This document shows positions 1-11,600 of a stretch of DNA of 64,000 nucleotides, piece by piece. Positions within the stretch are counted from its first letter, which is position 1; each line of letters starts with the position of its first letter. Position numbers and translations under genes: made by a program. The stretch comes from Cycas panzhihuaensis. Lineage: Eukaryota; Cycadophyta. The notes under the pieces are model-generated. The model saw nothing but the letters and a program-made list of their open reading frames with translations, was not told where the DNA came from and ran no database searches. The stretch spans positions 15,004,001-15,068,000 of the forward strand of contig CM041465.1 in assembly GCA_023213395.1 (NCBI GenBank), in the 5' to 3' direction.

Positions 1-948
1 ATGAAAAATCTTTTTTGGTAGGGAAAAGAAGGTGAAATCAAGATCTAAAAGATAAGAGGACCTCCCCAAGCTATAGTTGTATCCAGGAGCCTATTCTCTC
101 CATCTACAATCAAGAATTTCATCTAAAATCTTCCTTCCAAGGACTATAAAGGATTTTAATCACCAAAATCTCTCCATCTTTTACCATTGTTTCTTCCTTC
201 CAAGTGGGTAAGCCTCATCCATGGTTTATTTTCAGCAAAAATACTATTGTTTTACTTTGCATTTCATCATTTTTATATATGTTTTGCTTGTTTCTTAGGT
301 TTAAAAATAACAATACATCTATTTGGTAGATTTACCATAGAAATCTTAAAAGAAGCATCCTCTCATAATTTTTAAAATTTTTCCAATCATTAGTAAAGGG
401 TATGAATAGAATCTCAATTGGTTAGAGGAGTTTTTGGGAAGGGAAATAGGTCCAAGTTTTGACTTTTGGACCCCCTTTCTATTGGGTAATCCCCTCCCAA
501 CACCATAAGGCATTCTACTTCATGGTGCATGCATATCCTTTCCTAAAGCAATACTTTACGACCATTCCATGAGACAAATAATCCATAGCTCATCATTGAG
601 ATTCTGCATCTTACTTTTATTTCCATTTTTTAGACTAAGAAACCTACAATACTGGGTGATACCCCTTATCATTTAGGAGATCATTACCTCATAGGGGGGT
701 CACGCCATTCTGAGGCACCACTCTCTTCTTCCTCCATTTTATTTTGCTTCTTGCCTGTTGAGATCTTAAAAAGGAAGGTAGAAGTTTTTGGTTGTTTTAC
801 AACTAACAAATATATTGGTAACATTTGCATGAGTATATTTATAGAATACATATTACTTATAGGAAGTTTCCTTGTTTTACTTTGTAGGTTAGAGGCTTGC
901 TCACACTTATAAGGAGGCCTCCATCATAATGTAATTTTGATTTGTATC
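1..948. other. Unassigned left flank
   Basis: Nothing coding can be supported here. A 62-codon open frame at 187-375 resembles no family I know and has no supporting context. The sequence is AT-rich with a few T-runs. Near 690-712 it holds a G-run followed by CACGCCATT, and a similar string occurs near 10423-10440 on the other side of the Tat-like element. The two flanks could therefore be parts of one older repeat that the element entered, but the match is too short to establish this. Confidence 0.5.
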
Positions 949-1519
949 TGGAATCGCACCTATGGGGTAGTAACCACACTTGGTTGAGGTTACATCAATC
1001 AACAGAGAGTTTTAGAAACAAGGATTAACTTAGCAAGTGAAGGAGCTCACTTGCAAAGGGCGTTCGTGTGTTAGAATGCAGGTTTGGGACCTGTGAATGG
1101 CACACAACTCCCTTTTAGGTAACTCAACTTTAGTTTAGAGAGTGGAAGAAATGAGGGATATCCTTGGTTTCCTAAGTAACCTCAATGGATAGGCCCTCCC
1201 ACTCTTGGATGGTCAAAGGAGGGAGGTGAAATAAGGCAAGGGGATGGCTCCTTGTGTGGGATAAAGAGGATTCCTTCAAAAGGAAGAAGGGGCACACTAA
1301 TGAAAGCATATTTATTTTACTCATTAATGCAATATCCTCACTCTCCTTTATTTTCAAATGCAAGAAGGTAAAGAACTAGTCATGAGGGGTTACAAGGCAT
1401 ATGCAAGGGATGCTAGCCTAAGTACATACGACAAGCAAGCATACAAATGAAGATAGCTTCTACTTAATGCACTTTCCTGAATGGGAAAGCAAATTAAGTA
1501 TGTGTAAGTGATGTATGCA
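949..1519 (-). repeat. 3' LTR of the Tat-like element
   Basis: Aligns without gaps over 571 bp to 8121-8691. On the minus strand it begins TGCATACATC and ends GATTCCA. My hand alignment gives about 78 mismatches (about 14%), of which about 66 are transitions. The short purine-rich stretch at 1520-1530 (minus strand CAAAGAAAACT) is the likely polypurine tract, though it is weak. Confidence 0.9.
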
Positions 1520-1616
1520 AGTTTTCTTTGTTAGAATGTGACAACAAATGGTTGGAAGGCTAAAATTTTGACATGTTGGCAGCGTGGGTTCCCCCATAAA
1601 CCTTCCTCGGGGGATT

Positions 1617-1642
1617 CCAAGGGGGGCAGGAGCCCCCCTTGG
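1617..1642. repeat. Perfect 11-bp stem hairpin at the integrase break
   Basis: CCAAGGGGGGC and GCCCCCCTTGG are perfect inverted repeats around a 4-base AGGA loop. It lies where integrase similarity stops, between the truncated integrase and the 3' LTR, and is much more GC-rich than its surroundings. It may mark a deletion or template-switch junction. Confidence 0.85.
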
Positions 1643-1664
1643 CCAGTGGGGTGTGGGGTGTAGA

Positions 1665-2290
1665 TAGATGTGCAGTACACCCATAGGGCAGAAGGGAGTT
1701 AGAAGTACTAATCTTTATGAGATTGGGCAATAGTTTTCTTTAAGATGTTTATAAGGGTTTTGTTAAATGACTCAGCTTGGCCGTTGGCCTAAGGGTAATA
1801 GGGAGAGGAGGTTTTATGAGAAATTTTAAATTTCTCACAAAGCTCATCCATCTCCTTATTATAAAAAGAAGTTCTATTGTCCGTGTTCAAGACATCTAGG
1901 ACTCCAAAATGACAAATGATATGCTAGTAGACAAAGGTGGCTATCATCTTGCCAGAAGTAGAAGATAAAGGGACTGCTTCAGCCCATTTGGTGAAGTAAT
2001 CTGTTGCAGTCAAGATGAACTTGTAGTACGACGAAGAAGGTGGGGATATAGCTCTAATAAGGTCCAACCCCCATTGGGAGAAGGGCCATGGAGATATGAC
2101 AGGATGAAGGGCCTCAGAAGGCAAGTGGGTGATGTTAGCATGCTCTTAGCATCGCTAACATCTCAGGGCATAAGCGTGGGCATCCTTAAAGAGGGCCGGC
2201 CAATAGCACCCCATGTAAAGGATCCTTTGGGCCATGGATTGGCCTCCAAAATCCCCCTGTAAATGCCATTGTGGCATTCATGAAGTATTT
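1665..2290 (-). pseudogene. Ty3 integrase, truncated and broken
   Basis: Integrase joins the cDNA copy to host DNA. Reading the minus strand, a zinc-binding HHCC-type region comes first (an ILHECHNG-like stretch near 2260-2290, an RC...C region near 2130-2170). The core follows with WGLDLI and the first catalytic Asp in ATDYFTKWAEAV (about 1960-2060), a second Asp near 1890 (DNRTSFYN), and the Glu region ANGQAESFNKTL near 1760-1790. Similarity then stops at about 1670 with ALWVY, so the C-terminal DNA-binding part is gone. A TAG stop sits where Gln is expected just before ANGQAE. The break ends next to the GC-rich hairpin at 1617-1642. Confidence 0.85.
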
Positions 2291-2609
2291 AGTCTGCTTT
2301 ACTAAGGTTGATGCAGTAGAGAAGGATCCCGTCAAAGGATCTCTTATACAATACTTCTCTCATAAAAAAATATTGCTTGGCAGTAGCTTGAATACGCAAC
2401 CTAACCTTATCGCTGGCTTCAGGATGATACTACTACTTGACAAGATATCACATAATGTCTCCATACCACTCACTATTGACAAGTGGATGAGGAGGAGAAT
2501 CCTAAATGGCTAAAATAGGCTCATTAGGCAAAGAGTCATCGACAGGAATACCAGAAGGGTTTGGGATGGATGTGTCGGTAAGTTGCTTGTCCACCACTAT
2601 CTCTTTCTT

Positions 2610-2960
2610 TAATTTCCTGTTGATAATTCATAGATCAAACTCTTGAAGGAGTATGACTTACTTTCCAATCCTACTTGTCAAGTCAGACCAGGTAAGTAAG
2701 TATCTCAGGGGATCAAATTGGATGATCACCTGAGTAGTGTTCCCAAGCAAGTAGTGCCTAAACTTCTTAGTGGTGTGCACTAAGGAGAGGTACTCCTTCT
2801 TGGTAGGGAAGTAATTAAGTTCAATAGCTATGAGGGTGTGACTAATAAAATAGATGGCCCTTTCAATTCCTGAATCATCCTCTTGGGCTAACATAGCATC
2901 CAAGGACTCGTTAGTAGCTGAAGTATAGAGAATGAATGGTCTATCAAAGAGAGGGGCACC
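2610..2960 (-). pseudogene. Ty3-type RNase H domain of the Tat-like pol
   Basis: This domain removes the RNA strand during reverse transcription. The minus-strand reading contains IYFISHTL, then NYFPTKKEYLSLV and KKFRHYLLGN, the usual order of the Ty3 connection/RNase H region. It continues into KWVILLQEFDL before a stop. It sits directly between RT and integrase as expected. The stretch 2300-2600 towards integrase shows a linker with stops and no second RNase H domain. Confidence 0.85.
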
Positions 2961-3960
2961 AATGTTGGGGTAGAAGTGAGGGCTTCCTTAAGCCCTTCAA
3001 AGGCTTGTTAGGCATTTGAAGACCAAATAAACGGGGCCCCTTTCTTTAACAGATTGGTAAGGGGTTTGGCATTTATGGTGAAATTCAGCAGGAAATGCCT
3101 AAGAAATCCAAGCCTACCCAAAAACAATTTGATCTATCATTAGGTTTTAGGAGTCAGTATGCCGAGGATGGCCTTGACTTTATTGGGGTCAATTTGGATT
3201 CCTTACTTTAAGACAAGGAAACCAATGAGTTTTCCAACTATTACAACAAATACACATTTGAGGGGGTTGAGGCTTACATGGTATTTGTGACACAGTGTGA
3301 AGATGGCTCGCAAATCAGAAGGATGGTGGGCCCTAATACGTGAGAGACCCATCATATCGTCCATGAAAACCTTTAAGGTTTTGTTGATAAGGTCATGAAA
3401 GATGAATTGCATCGCCCTTTGATAGGTGGCGCCTGCATTCTTTAGCCCAAAGAGCATCGCCTTGTAGGCGAAGGTACCTTAAGGGGTAGTGAAGGCCGTC
3501 TTATGATGATCTTCAGGCAAAATTTGGATTTAGTTGTAGCCGGAGACGCCATCTATTAAGGACATGACTTTAAAACTGGTAGCTCAATCAATGATTTGAT
3601 TAATGAAGGGGAGTGGGAAGTTATCCTTTGGACACACATTATTGATGTCTCAGAAATCAACGCATATCCTAATTGTCCCATTCTTTTTAGTAACTGGGAC
3701 AATGTTAGACACCCACTTGGGGTAGTCGATAGAAGTGATTAATGCCACATGTAGGAGTGTTTCAACTTCCATCTTGATGGCAGTTGAAAGTTTGGGATGA
3801 AGAGGGCACTACTTTTGACACATGGGGTAAGCACCCAGAATGGTGGTAAGGTTATGGGTAACAATCAAAAGGTCTATTCCCTTCATATTAGAATAATCCC
3901 ATGCGAAGACATCTCAGAATTCTTGGAATAGAAGGGTGTATTCTTTCATTTTGTTAGGAG
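2960..3960 (-). pseudogene. Ty3 reverse transcriptase of the Tat-like pol
   Basis: Minus-strand motifs in order: DVFAWDYSNMKG near 3880-3935; VTKKNGTIRICVDF followed by a stop where Arg or Gln of the RDIN motif is expected (near 3650-3700); SLIDGVSGYN near 3530-3570, which holds the first catalytic Asp; LFGLKNAGATYQRAM near 3410-3455; and VFMDDMM near 3345-3370, the YVDD-type active site with Met for Val. A thumb-like FLGRLGFLRHF lies near 3090-3130. Several TAG codons replace Gln or Trp. Length and order fit a full Ty3 RT, so this is a decayed domain rather than a fragment. Confidence 0.9.
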
Positions 3961-4881
3961 AGAATTCTACTCCTACCTTTATGACCTTACCCAGGGCAAG
4001 GACTATGTCATTGGTTGCCCCCATGCACATAGCATTCCCTTCCTAAAAGCGAAGGGGGGCTCGGTTAATAGGAGGGGATATGATAGGAGATGTATTTGGG
4101 TATGCAAGAGATGACCCAATAGCTAAGACCTTCTAGTGACCAAGCTGATGGTGACCAGAAGGGAAATTAGGCATGGAGCCCACTAAATACTCGAGTAAAG
4201 CCTCATCATCCTCGAAGTAGTCCACCCCATGGATGACCACACCTCAAGAAGGCAAGGAAAGAGGAGTGGTGGGATCATAATAGTCGACCACCACTCGACA
4301 TATCTAAGGGACTCTTTGAAAGAGTCAGAAAGAGTCCTCCTATAAGGAGTGACAGGAGGTACCCCGACTTCATTGCCTATGGGGGGTAGCGAAGAGGAAG
4401 ATGCAATGATAAGAGAGATCAATTGGATGGCAGGAGTGATAACATATGATCTAAGGGAAGAGCTAGTCTCTTTAATAGTGGGGGTTTTAGGTTAGGACCT
4501 GAAACGAGGGAAGTGCCCCCTACTCGTGCGTAGGAGAGATGTGGGATGAGAAAAGTCCTCATCCTCACCATTAGACTTGTCATCGCTAAGCATGGCAAGA
4601 TACCCATAACTCCCTACACCAATAGGGGTGAAGCATATAAGGTTGGAGGAAGAAGATGAAGGGCCTTCTTTGAAAGGGGATGAATCAGGGATATTGATGG
4701 AATAAGCAGAAACTTAGGCTGAAGGGCCCTTATCACCCTTGTCCTTAACGTAAGTCACTTGATGAGGTTGGCAAGATTGCTTGGTGGGAGAAGGCTCTTG
4801 GGAGACAACTATCATTCACCCCTCATGGATGAACTTAAGTTATCCCCATCATGATGAACACATGGCTCTCATTTGGTCGAG

Positions 4882-5145
4882 CTATGGGCATCCTAATAAA
4901 AGGTTGTATTCGATGTTGACGTTGAGAACTACAATGTCAGTTAGGACAGTCTTATCCTCGAGAGTGAGGGGGATGGACACTGATCCCAAGGGTGTCTTTT
5001 CACTACCATCATAGCCTTGACACCACCATGGAACTAGCTCTAGGGCCGATATGCTAAGCTCTTGCATGACACTCAAGGGCATGGCATTGATAGAAGAGCC
5101 ATCGTCTACAACAGTTCTCTGTAGAGTGTAGTCGGGAGTATTCAT
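4882..5145 (-). pseudogene. Retroviral-type aspartic protease
   Basis: An 87-codon open stretch on the minus strand holds VVDDGSSINAMPLSVM, the active-site loop of retrotransposon proteases. The usual D-[ST]-G is now D-D-G, although the flanking DDGSS could still align its second Asp. The C-terminal half has IEYNLLLGCP, the flap-distal ILG-like motif. Such proteases cut the Gag-Pol polyprotein. It lies between the gag-side basic region and RT, as in Tat/Athila elements. Upstream (5150-5600) is spacer with stops; downstream (4180-4880) is a poorly conserved linker to RT. Confidence 0.85.
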
Positions 5146-5639
5146 AGTTATGGGGAAAGGGAAATGCTATTGGCATTCCCTTTCGCTAGTTAGAGGAAGA
5201 TCCTTGAGATTGAAAGAGATGATGGATTCATGACTTGGGGTGATGCCCAAGGCATGAATGGATGTGTCACCTAATCCCAAGGATTCTAAAAGTAGTCTAC
5301 GTTGTTCAGGGTATCTCTTGAAGACATTGATTATGGAATCCCTACAACCACAATGTAGAGCTCATCGATAATGGAGAAGGGCTTCCTCTTCATGGTAAGT
5401 TGGAGGAGAGCTCTTCGAAAGTCGTAGTGATTGGGGTGCAAAGGAATGGTCTTGGGGAATGCAGGGACTTTCAGAAGAGGGACTTCTAGAAAGGAATCGA
5501 GGTGAGGTATGGAAGAAGAGACATTGTTCACCTCTTTAGCTACTTGAGACCAGGTCAGGGCATATAATGGTGTGGTCTTGAGCATTTGGATGACCTTCTT
5601 TCCCTTGTCTCGGGATCAAGAAGGTGAGGGAGTGCGATA

Positions 5640-7958
5640 GTCAGGAGAACCAGAGGAGGAGGATGACTTCCTCGTACCCTTCCCCTTGGTTTGAGAAGGG
5701 CGAGGGTTTGGTGATCTTCCTCTGTTTCGGTTACCTCTTTGTTGGTTGTTGCGATAATATTCCCCATGCTTGGGGAATGAATCCTTATGGACTGGCTACT
5801 CTAAGTTGAGCTTAGATGCCCATTTGGGAGAAGAATCACATTGTAGGATAGCTCTAGGGTGATGGGCCCGGTATTATGAATTTTCATGGAAACTTTCCCT
5901 ATAGATGGAACATCATTTCTTCTCTAGAGAGTAATCAGGCTTCCTCATTTGAGAAGATTGGGTGTTACCACCCTTAGGGGGAGCAACTTGAGAAGCCTGG
6001 TGAATTAGTTTATGTGAGGTAGGGGATGAAGAAGCTTGGAGTTTTAGCTCCTTCATGGTACGTTTGAATGAACGTATAGTGGAAGTGAGGGGATCCAAAG
6101 TCTTCTCGGTAGGATGGGAAGCAGACCTGGCAGGCTATTAGATTTTAGTTTCTCAGGGTGGAGGAGGTACCTCACATCATTTTGAGAGCTTCAGAGGCCT
6201 CCTAAGTCTGGCTTAGATCTCAATGGCCTCAAGTACCAAGCACTTGGCTATGGCAGAGTCACACATTGTTGCCCCTATTTTAAGGACTTCGATGTGGACT
6301 TCAGGACGTAGGGCATTGACAAAGAGGTCCCTCTTCAACTCCTCAAGCAGGGTTGCCTTTGTGGAGTGAAGAAGGTCATGAAAGTGTCTTATAAAGTCAT
6401 AATTCATCTCATCGTGACCTTGTTTAAGAGACAAGAGGGCTTTCATTCTGCTCTCGAACAGATGTGCTACATCAAAATATTTGACAAATTTGTCCATGAG
6501 TTGTTGGAATGAAAAGATTGAATGTGCTGGCAGGTGATATAACCACTTAAGGACATTGCCTTGAAGGGATCGTAGGAAGAGTTTCATAAGGATATGGTCA
6601 TAGGCCCAGTAATTGATACATGCCATAGAAAAGATATAAACATGCTATGTTGGGTCCTGTGATGAGGTCCCATCGAATTTAGAAACCTCAAGAGGGTGAG
6701 GTGGTAAGTTGGTTCTTAGCACCTCAATAGATAGGGGTGTCGATCTATAGTCCATAAAGGGGTGTACCCTCGGTTGGACCATAGGATCAACGAGAGATAG
6801 AAGAGGAGGTGGACAAGGTTGCCCAAATCCTCCTTGGGGAATTTGATTCAAAAGGGGATATTGGCCTCCTCTCGTCTGGTGAGAAGACACTAGTCCCGCA
6901 TTCGAAGGAACATACATAGGAGTAGATGGGGGTGAGGGACCCATCCCTCCTTGAGAAAATGCCCCTTGTTAGAAAGGAGCTTAAGGGATAATACCTTGGG
7001 AGAGGGAATGCCCTCCTTGTAAAGGCGTAACATGAGGTGTGACATAGGAAGATGGAAAATATGGGTGAGGGACCGAGTTTTGCCCATATGGGCCGCTTGT
7101 GGGTGGTGCAACCCCATATGGGTGCAAAGGGTCTACCCCATAAGCTGGAAGGGAGTTTCCCTTACCATGTCCCCATGGTTGAGATGTGTAGCTTGGGGGT
7201 ACATAAAAGGAATAATCTCTAAGATGATCTTAAGAGTATAGGGGGAAGGCCCCATATGGATAGAAGTAGGGGCGCATACGAGTCTACTAGATCAAGAAGG
7301 TGGTGGATAAACTATAGTCAAAGGAGGTATAATCATTTGACTAGAAGGAGGCATGCTCAACCTAAGTTGGGAAGAGGATATACCTTGGGTGGTCCTCAAG
7401 GAGTATGGGCCATGAGGAGAGGAAGATAGGATAAAAAATAAACTCATTGTTGGTAGAGGAGTTGGATGGGATGGATGAGGCAAGGCAGATGTAGAAGAAG
7501 GAAGCACAATGCTTCTCAAGATGCTCTCAAACCACTTAGGATACAATTGGAGATGAGCAGCTTGGAAGCATTGGCTAAGGGCTTTAACCACATCGATAGG
7601 AGGGGTATCTGCTTGATCATAAGAGGTAGATAGAACCTCATATGAAGCATACCCCGCGGGATGATCCTCATGAGAGTCACCATTATGGAAGTGAAACTCT
7701 AGAGGGGATAAGGCCTCTACTTCATGAGTAGAGAGATGGTGGACGTATGGCTATTGTTGGTCACCCAGATAAAAGATAGGGTCCTCGCCCTCTTGGTCAG
7801 ACCCTTGAAAAGAGGTAGAAGGCTTGTATGATTCATATGCATAGGCATGATATGCCCAATCCAAGGGAAATCCCTCCATAGTCAAATCAGAATCCAACAA
7901 AGGAAGAGAGTGATAAGATGGGTCTTCCGACAAAGGAGGGAGGCCTCGCAAGTGACAT
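5640..7958 (-). pseudogene. gag of the Tat-like element
   Basis: The plausible start is the ATG at 7956-7958 (minus). A Pro/Ser/Tyr-rich N-terminal part (about 6640-7950) precedes the conserved gag domain at 6213-6626: 137 open codons with FLRSLQGNVLKWLY, FSFQQLMDKFVKYF and DLFVNALRPEVHIEVL. The same domain occurs in the second Tat-like element at 62537-62869, so the two share a lineage. Downstream near 5640-5790 is an Arg/Gly/Asn-rich stretch (RNNQQRGNRNRGRS), a likely nucleic-acid-binding tail. Frameshifts and stops break the frame at several points. Gag would form the cytoplasmic virus-like particle. Confidence 0.85.
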
Positions 7959-8097
7959 GATCACAAATAAGTTTTGCTCGTAGGTTGGAAGAAGGAGCAA
8001 GAAATAAAGTAGCTAGAGCATTGGGGGTTGCCCAACAAACCAAAGAGAGCTACCAAGCAGAAGTAGCACTAACAGGAAGGGATTGATCCCTTACTAG

Positions 8098-8120
8098 CGG
8101 GTCCCCAGTATGAACGCTAG
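8098..8120 (-). promoter_or_regulatory. Candidate tRNA primer-binding site
   Basis: The bases just inside the 5' LTR read CTAGCGTTCATACTGGGGAC on the minus strand. This resembles, with mismatches, the Asp-tRNA-type primer site (TGGCG...GGGGA) common in Tat/Athila elements. Position is right; the match is imperfect. Confidence 0.35.
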
Positions 8121-8691
8121 TGGAATCACATCTATGGGATAGTAACCACACTTGGTTGAGATTAGATCAATCAACGAAGAGTTTTAGAAATAAGGATCAA
8201 TGCAACAAGTGAAGGAGATCACCCACAAAGGGCGTTTGTTCATCAAAATGTAGGTTTGCGACCCGCGAATAGCACACAAGTCCTTTTTGGGTAACTTAAC
8301 TTTGGTTTGGAGGGTGGAAGAAATAAGGGATATCCTCAGTTTCCTGAGTAACCTCAATGGATAGGCCCTCCCGCCCTTGGATGGTTGAAGGAGGGAGGTG
8401 AAATAAGGTGAGGGGATGGCTCCTCGCATGGGATGAAGGGGATTTCTTCAAAAGGAAGAAAGGGCACGCTAATGAAAGCACGCTTATTTTACTCACTAAT
8501 GCAATATCCTCACTCTCCTTTGTTTTTAAATGCAAGAAGGTAAAGAACTAGTCAAGAGGGGTTGCAAGGCATATGCAAGGGATGCTAGCCTAAGTACGTA
8601 TGACAAGCAAGCATGCAAATAGATATGGCTTATACTTGATGCATTTTCTTGAATGGGCAAGGAAATTAATTATGTGCAAGCGATGTATGTA
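8121..8691 (-). repeat. 5' LTR of the Tat-like element
   Basis: 571-bp partner of 949-1519, aligned without gaps. The last two bases on the plus strand read TA where the partner has CA, a single transition. It retains more CpG and CAG/CTG sites than its partner at several positions, for example GCTCG and CCGCG. Confidence 0.9.
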
Positions 8692-11600
8692 AGTTCTCTT
8701 TTCCTCTTTTCCTTTTATGTGTTATGCATATAAGAAGACAAACTCAAGCAAGAGAATGAGCGACGGAAAGAGAATAAGCGACATACCTAGAGAATCATGC
8801 AGTTAGAGGAGCACTTTCTATTCATCACACTCACCTTCCTCTTGCTATTCTTGGGTGCAAGTGGCAAGATGTAGTGATGCCAGGGGCTTCCTTACCTTCC
8901 CCAAGTTTAAAAGAAGAAAAGCAGAAAGGAAAGAAGGAAAGAACTATGCAAAAGACTTAATGGTAATATCATAGAGAAGAGCAAGAACATACCTAGGTTG
9001 ATGTGATTCCTTTTTTCTCCACATACAATGAAGAGGAGACCTGTAATCAAGTGATGTTTCCCCTTCCTACGAGGCTGCTAGGGTATAAGATGTATGTGTA
9101 TATGAAATATATAAAGTAAAACAAAGCAAGTTTCCCAAATCAAAAGAGACTTTTGCATTCAAAAGATGACCTTCAATTTCTCTTTTTGCAAGAAAAGACA
9201 AGAAAGGAAAAAAGGGATGGTTAGCCTTGGAATGGCTAACCCTGAAAGATCAAAAACCTCCACGCTACCCAAGCACAAGTACAGTAAACAAAGATAGTGT
9301 ATTCAAGGCTAGATGTATGGGTGACAGGTTGTAACAATGTTGAAAATGTTGCAAAAGTTATAATATGAAGCTTTTACAACCTCTAACTAATCTAACACCC
9401 AAAGATAGGTAGGGCTAGATTAGGGGCTACAATTCTTGCCTACATAAGGCTCACAAAATTGGGAGCAAGTGTAGCAATGGGTTGCATACACTATAACTAG
9501 CAGTGACCTCTCTTCTGGGAAGTCTTTAGCAACCCAAGGGAAGCACAAAGGAGAAAGAGGAAAGGGGAGAAGGGGGCTGCCCTTGAGGATAAGGCTAGCT
9601 AGGTTATGGAGCCTACCTTGACTCCTTTCACTCACCCTTTTGAGACCTCTTCCTCACTGCCTCCTTAGAGAAACTAGGGAAGAGCTGGGAGGAAAAATGG
9701 ATAGGCAAGAAAAGAGGAGAGGCTGCCTCCTATGTGCAATAGAAAAACTAAAAAATAGGGGTATTACAAGGCATTCAAACCACTTTTTCAATAATGTAAA
9801 GGGAGTAAAGTGAAATGAAGGTAGGGGAATACCTACTGAGGGTAGATTAGGAGTAGATTTACCTAAGAGAATAGGGACAAATGGGCAGCCCTGTAAGGTT
9901 TATAGGTGAAACCCTATGGAGGTTACAAGATCTAGAGGCAAGTGCAATTATTGTGCTTGGAGGTGAGCTTAGAGTGTATCTTTCCTTGAGGCAACCTTGT
10001 TTCAGGCCTGCTGCTGCAAATCTAGAGCTATAGAGGGCTGATCTCAGGCTAAAGAGCTGGTATACCAGGTGTTGCAGAGCATTTTTATAGGAAGCTATGA
10101 AGAATAAGTGAGAGAGAGAGTTTTTTGAGAGTGGAAGAGGAGGAAATAAGTCTTTTTGGGTTTTAAACTCAACCCTAGCTCAATCGAGCAATTAGGATTT
10201 CATTGGGGCTGGGAATATGCCTTTTCCATGTGGCAAATTTATAATAAATGTGAAATTTACTATGGAAAATTAAAAAAAATAGTGTGTGACAGTCACCCCA
10301 TGGCAAACTTCACAGTACCGTGAAGTTTACAGCGGTCGTGATCTTTACCATGATGCAGAAATAACATGGGGAAAATAAGAGAAACAAGAGGTTAAGAGCC
10401 TAAAAGGGAGGTACTTTAGGCATAAGGGGGCACGCCATTTTATCCGAGTAGTAGGATACAGTCATGGGACCAAAGAGACTTGTGCTGGGTAAAGTACCAA
10501 AGGCATGAAGCTCCAAAAAGTTGATAAACAAATGAAAATACATCAACCACACCTAGGTAAGGTGTTAGAGGTTGAGGTGTGCCAATGGAGTTATGAGTAG
10601 AACACAAGGGCTGAATTGTGCTTGGGATGACATGGAGACATGTAGGAGGGTTGTGGAGTGCCATGGGATCCATGTCCCTAAATCGTCATAGGCTAGAATG
10701 ATGTCAGCTGACATGATCAAGTAGTGAATGCATAATGTTTATGCAAATGAACCAGTTAATCATGCAATGAAAATAAAGAGGCACTTCAATTTACGTTTCT
10801 TGAATTGACTAAGGCAAAGGATAGAAGCGCACCTATACTTACCTAAGTCGACTCATCCATACCCATTCCTGGTAGCCAAGAAACAGTATCTTAGCATCAT
10901 AGTTGGTTTATACTTCCACTTTGTTGCCTTTACTCTTTCTTTTCATTTCCTTTTGCAACTTTGTATTTGAGTTTGGGGAAGGTAAGGAAGCCCCTTTTTG
11001 CTCTTAATGACATTTGTGACAACAAAAGAGCTCATGTCACTGGGAAGAGAGGAATGTGGGGGAAAGAAACTGTGAGATTGACATCAAATGTCGCATATCA
11101 GGTGCACCTTTTCCAAACCCATCTTCCTATTGCTTGTTCCTTTCCAAGTTCATTTATTGATAAATTGTAACTAAAGGAAAAGGGTTAATTTGCATGTAGC
11201 ACATTCTTAGTTTTTTTTTTCTTTTGAAAAGGAAAAGGCATATATACATTCACTTCCTCTCTTCTCTTTTATGAAAAGAGCATAGCAGGGAGGGATTGTT
11301 TCTTTTATTTATGCATGTACATTACATATAAAATGTGAAGCTACAACATTAAGTAAAAAGTGTTTCCTTCTCTTTCCCTTTTTACATTAAAAGAAAAAAT
11401 GTTACATAGACTTCATCACCTCTTTCTCACCTTTGCATACATGTACATGTGTGGAAATGAAATATGGGAAAACAATCAATGCATCCCTTTCTTTTTGGAA
11501 AGATAAGAATAGGAAATATTGTATAAATAAGAAAAGGAAACATTACATGAACTATACACCCCTTTATCATTCTTACATATGTACACATATGTAGGAAAGG

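Larger units (their letters stand above)
949..8691 (-). mobile_element. Tat-like Ty3/gypsy retrotransposon, two LTRs, defective
   Basis: A 7.7-kb element read on the minus strand: 5' LTR (8121-8691), gag, aspartic protease, reverse transcriptase, RNase H, integrase, 3' LTR (949-1519). The order PR-RT-RH-IN identifies Ty3/gypsy; the gag and pol wording resembles the plant Tat/Athila branch. Both LTRs are 571 bp and run TG to CA on the minus strand (one CA now reads TA on the plus strand). No second (archaeal-type) RNase H is seen between RNase H and integrase. All coding parts carry stops and frameshifts, and the 3' end of integrase is missing. I see no target-site duplication: GTATC on the left, AGTTC on the right. 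LTR divergence indicates an old insertion. Confidence 0.9.

Noticed and set aside
187-375. Small hydrophobic open frame
   Set aside because: No homology, no flanking gene context, composition of AT-rich DNA.
1617-1642. Rho-independent terminator
   Set aside because: The stem is good, but there is no T-tract after it and the surroundings are eukaryotic retroelement DNA.
10961-11170. 69-codon plus-strand open frame
   Set aside because: No motif, no neighbour that supports it, and stops flank it closely.
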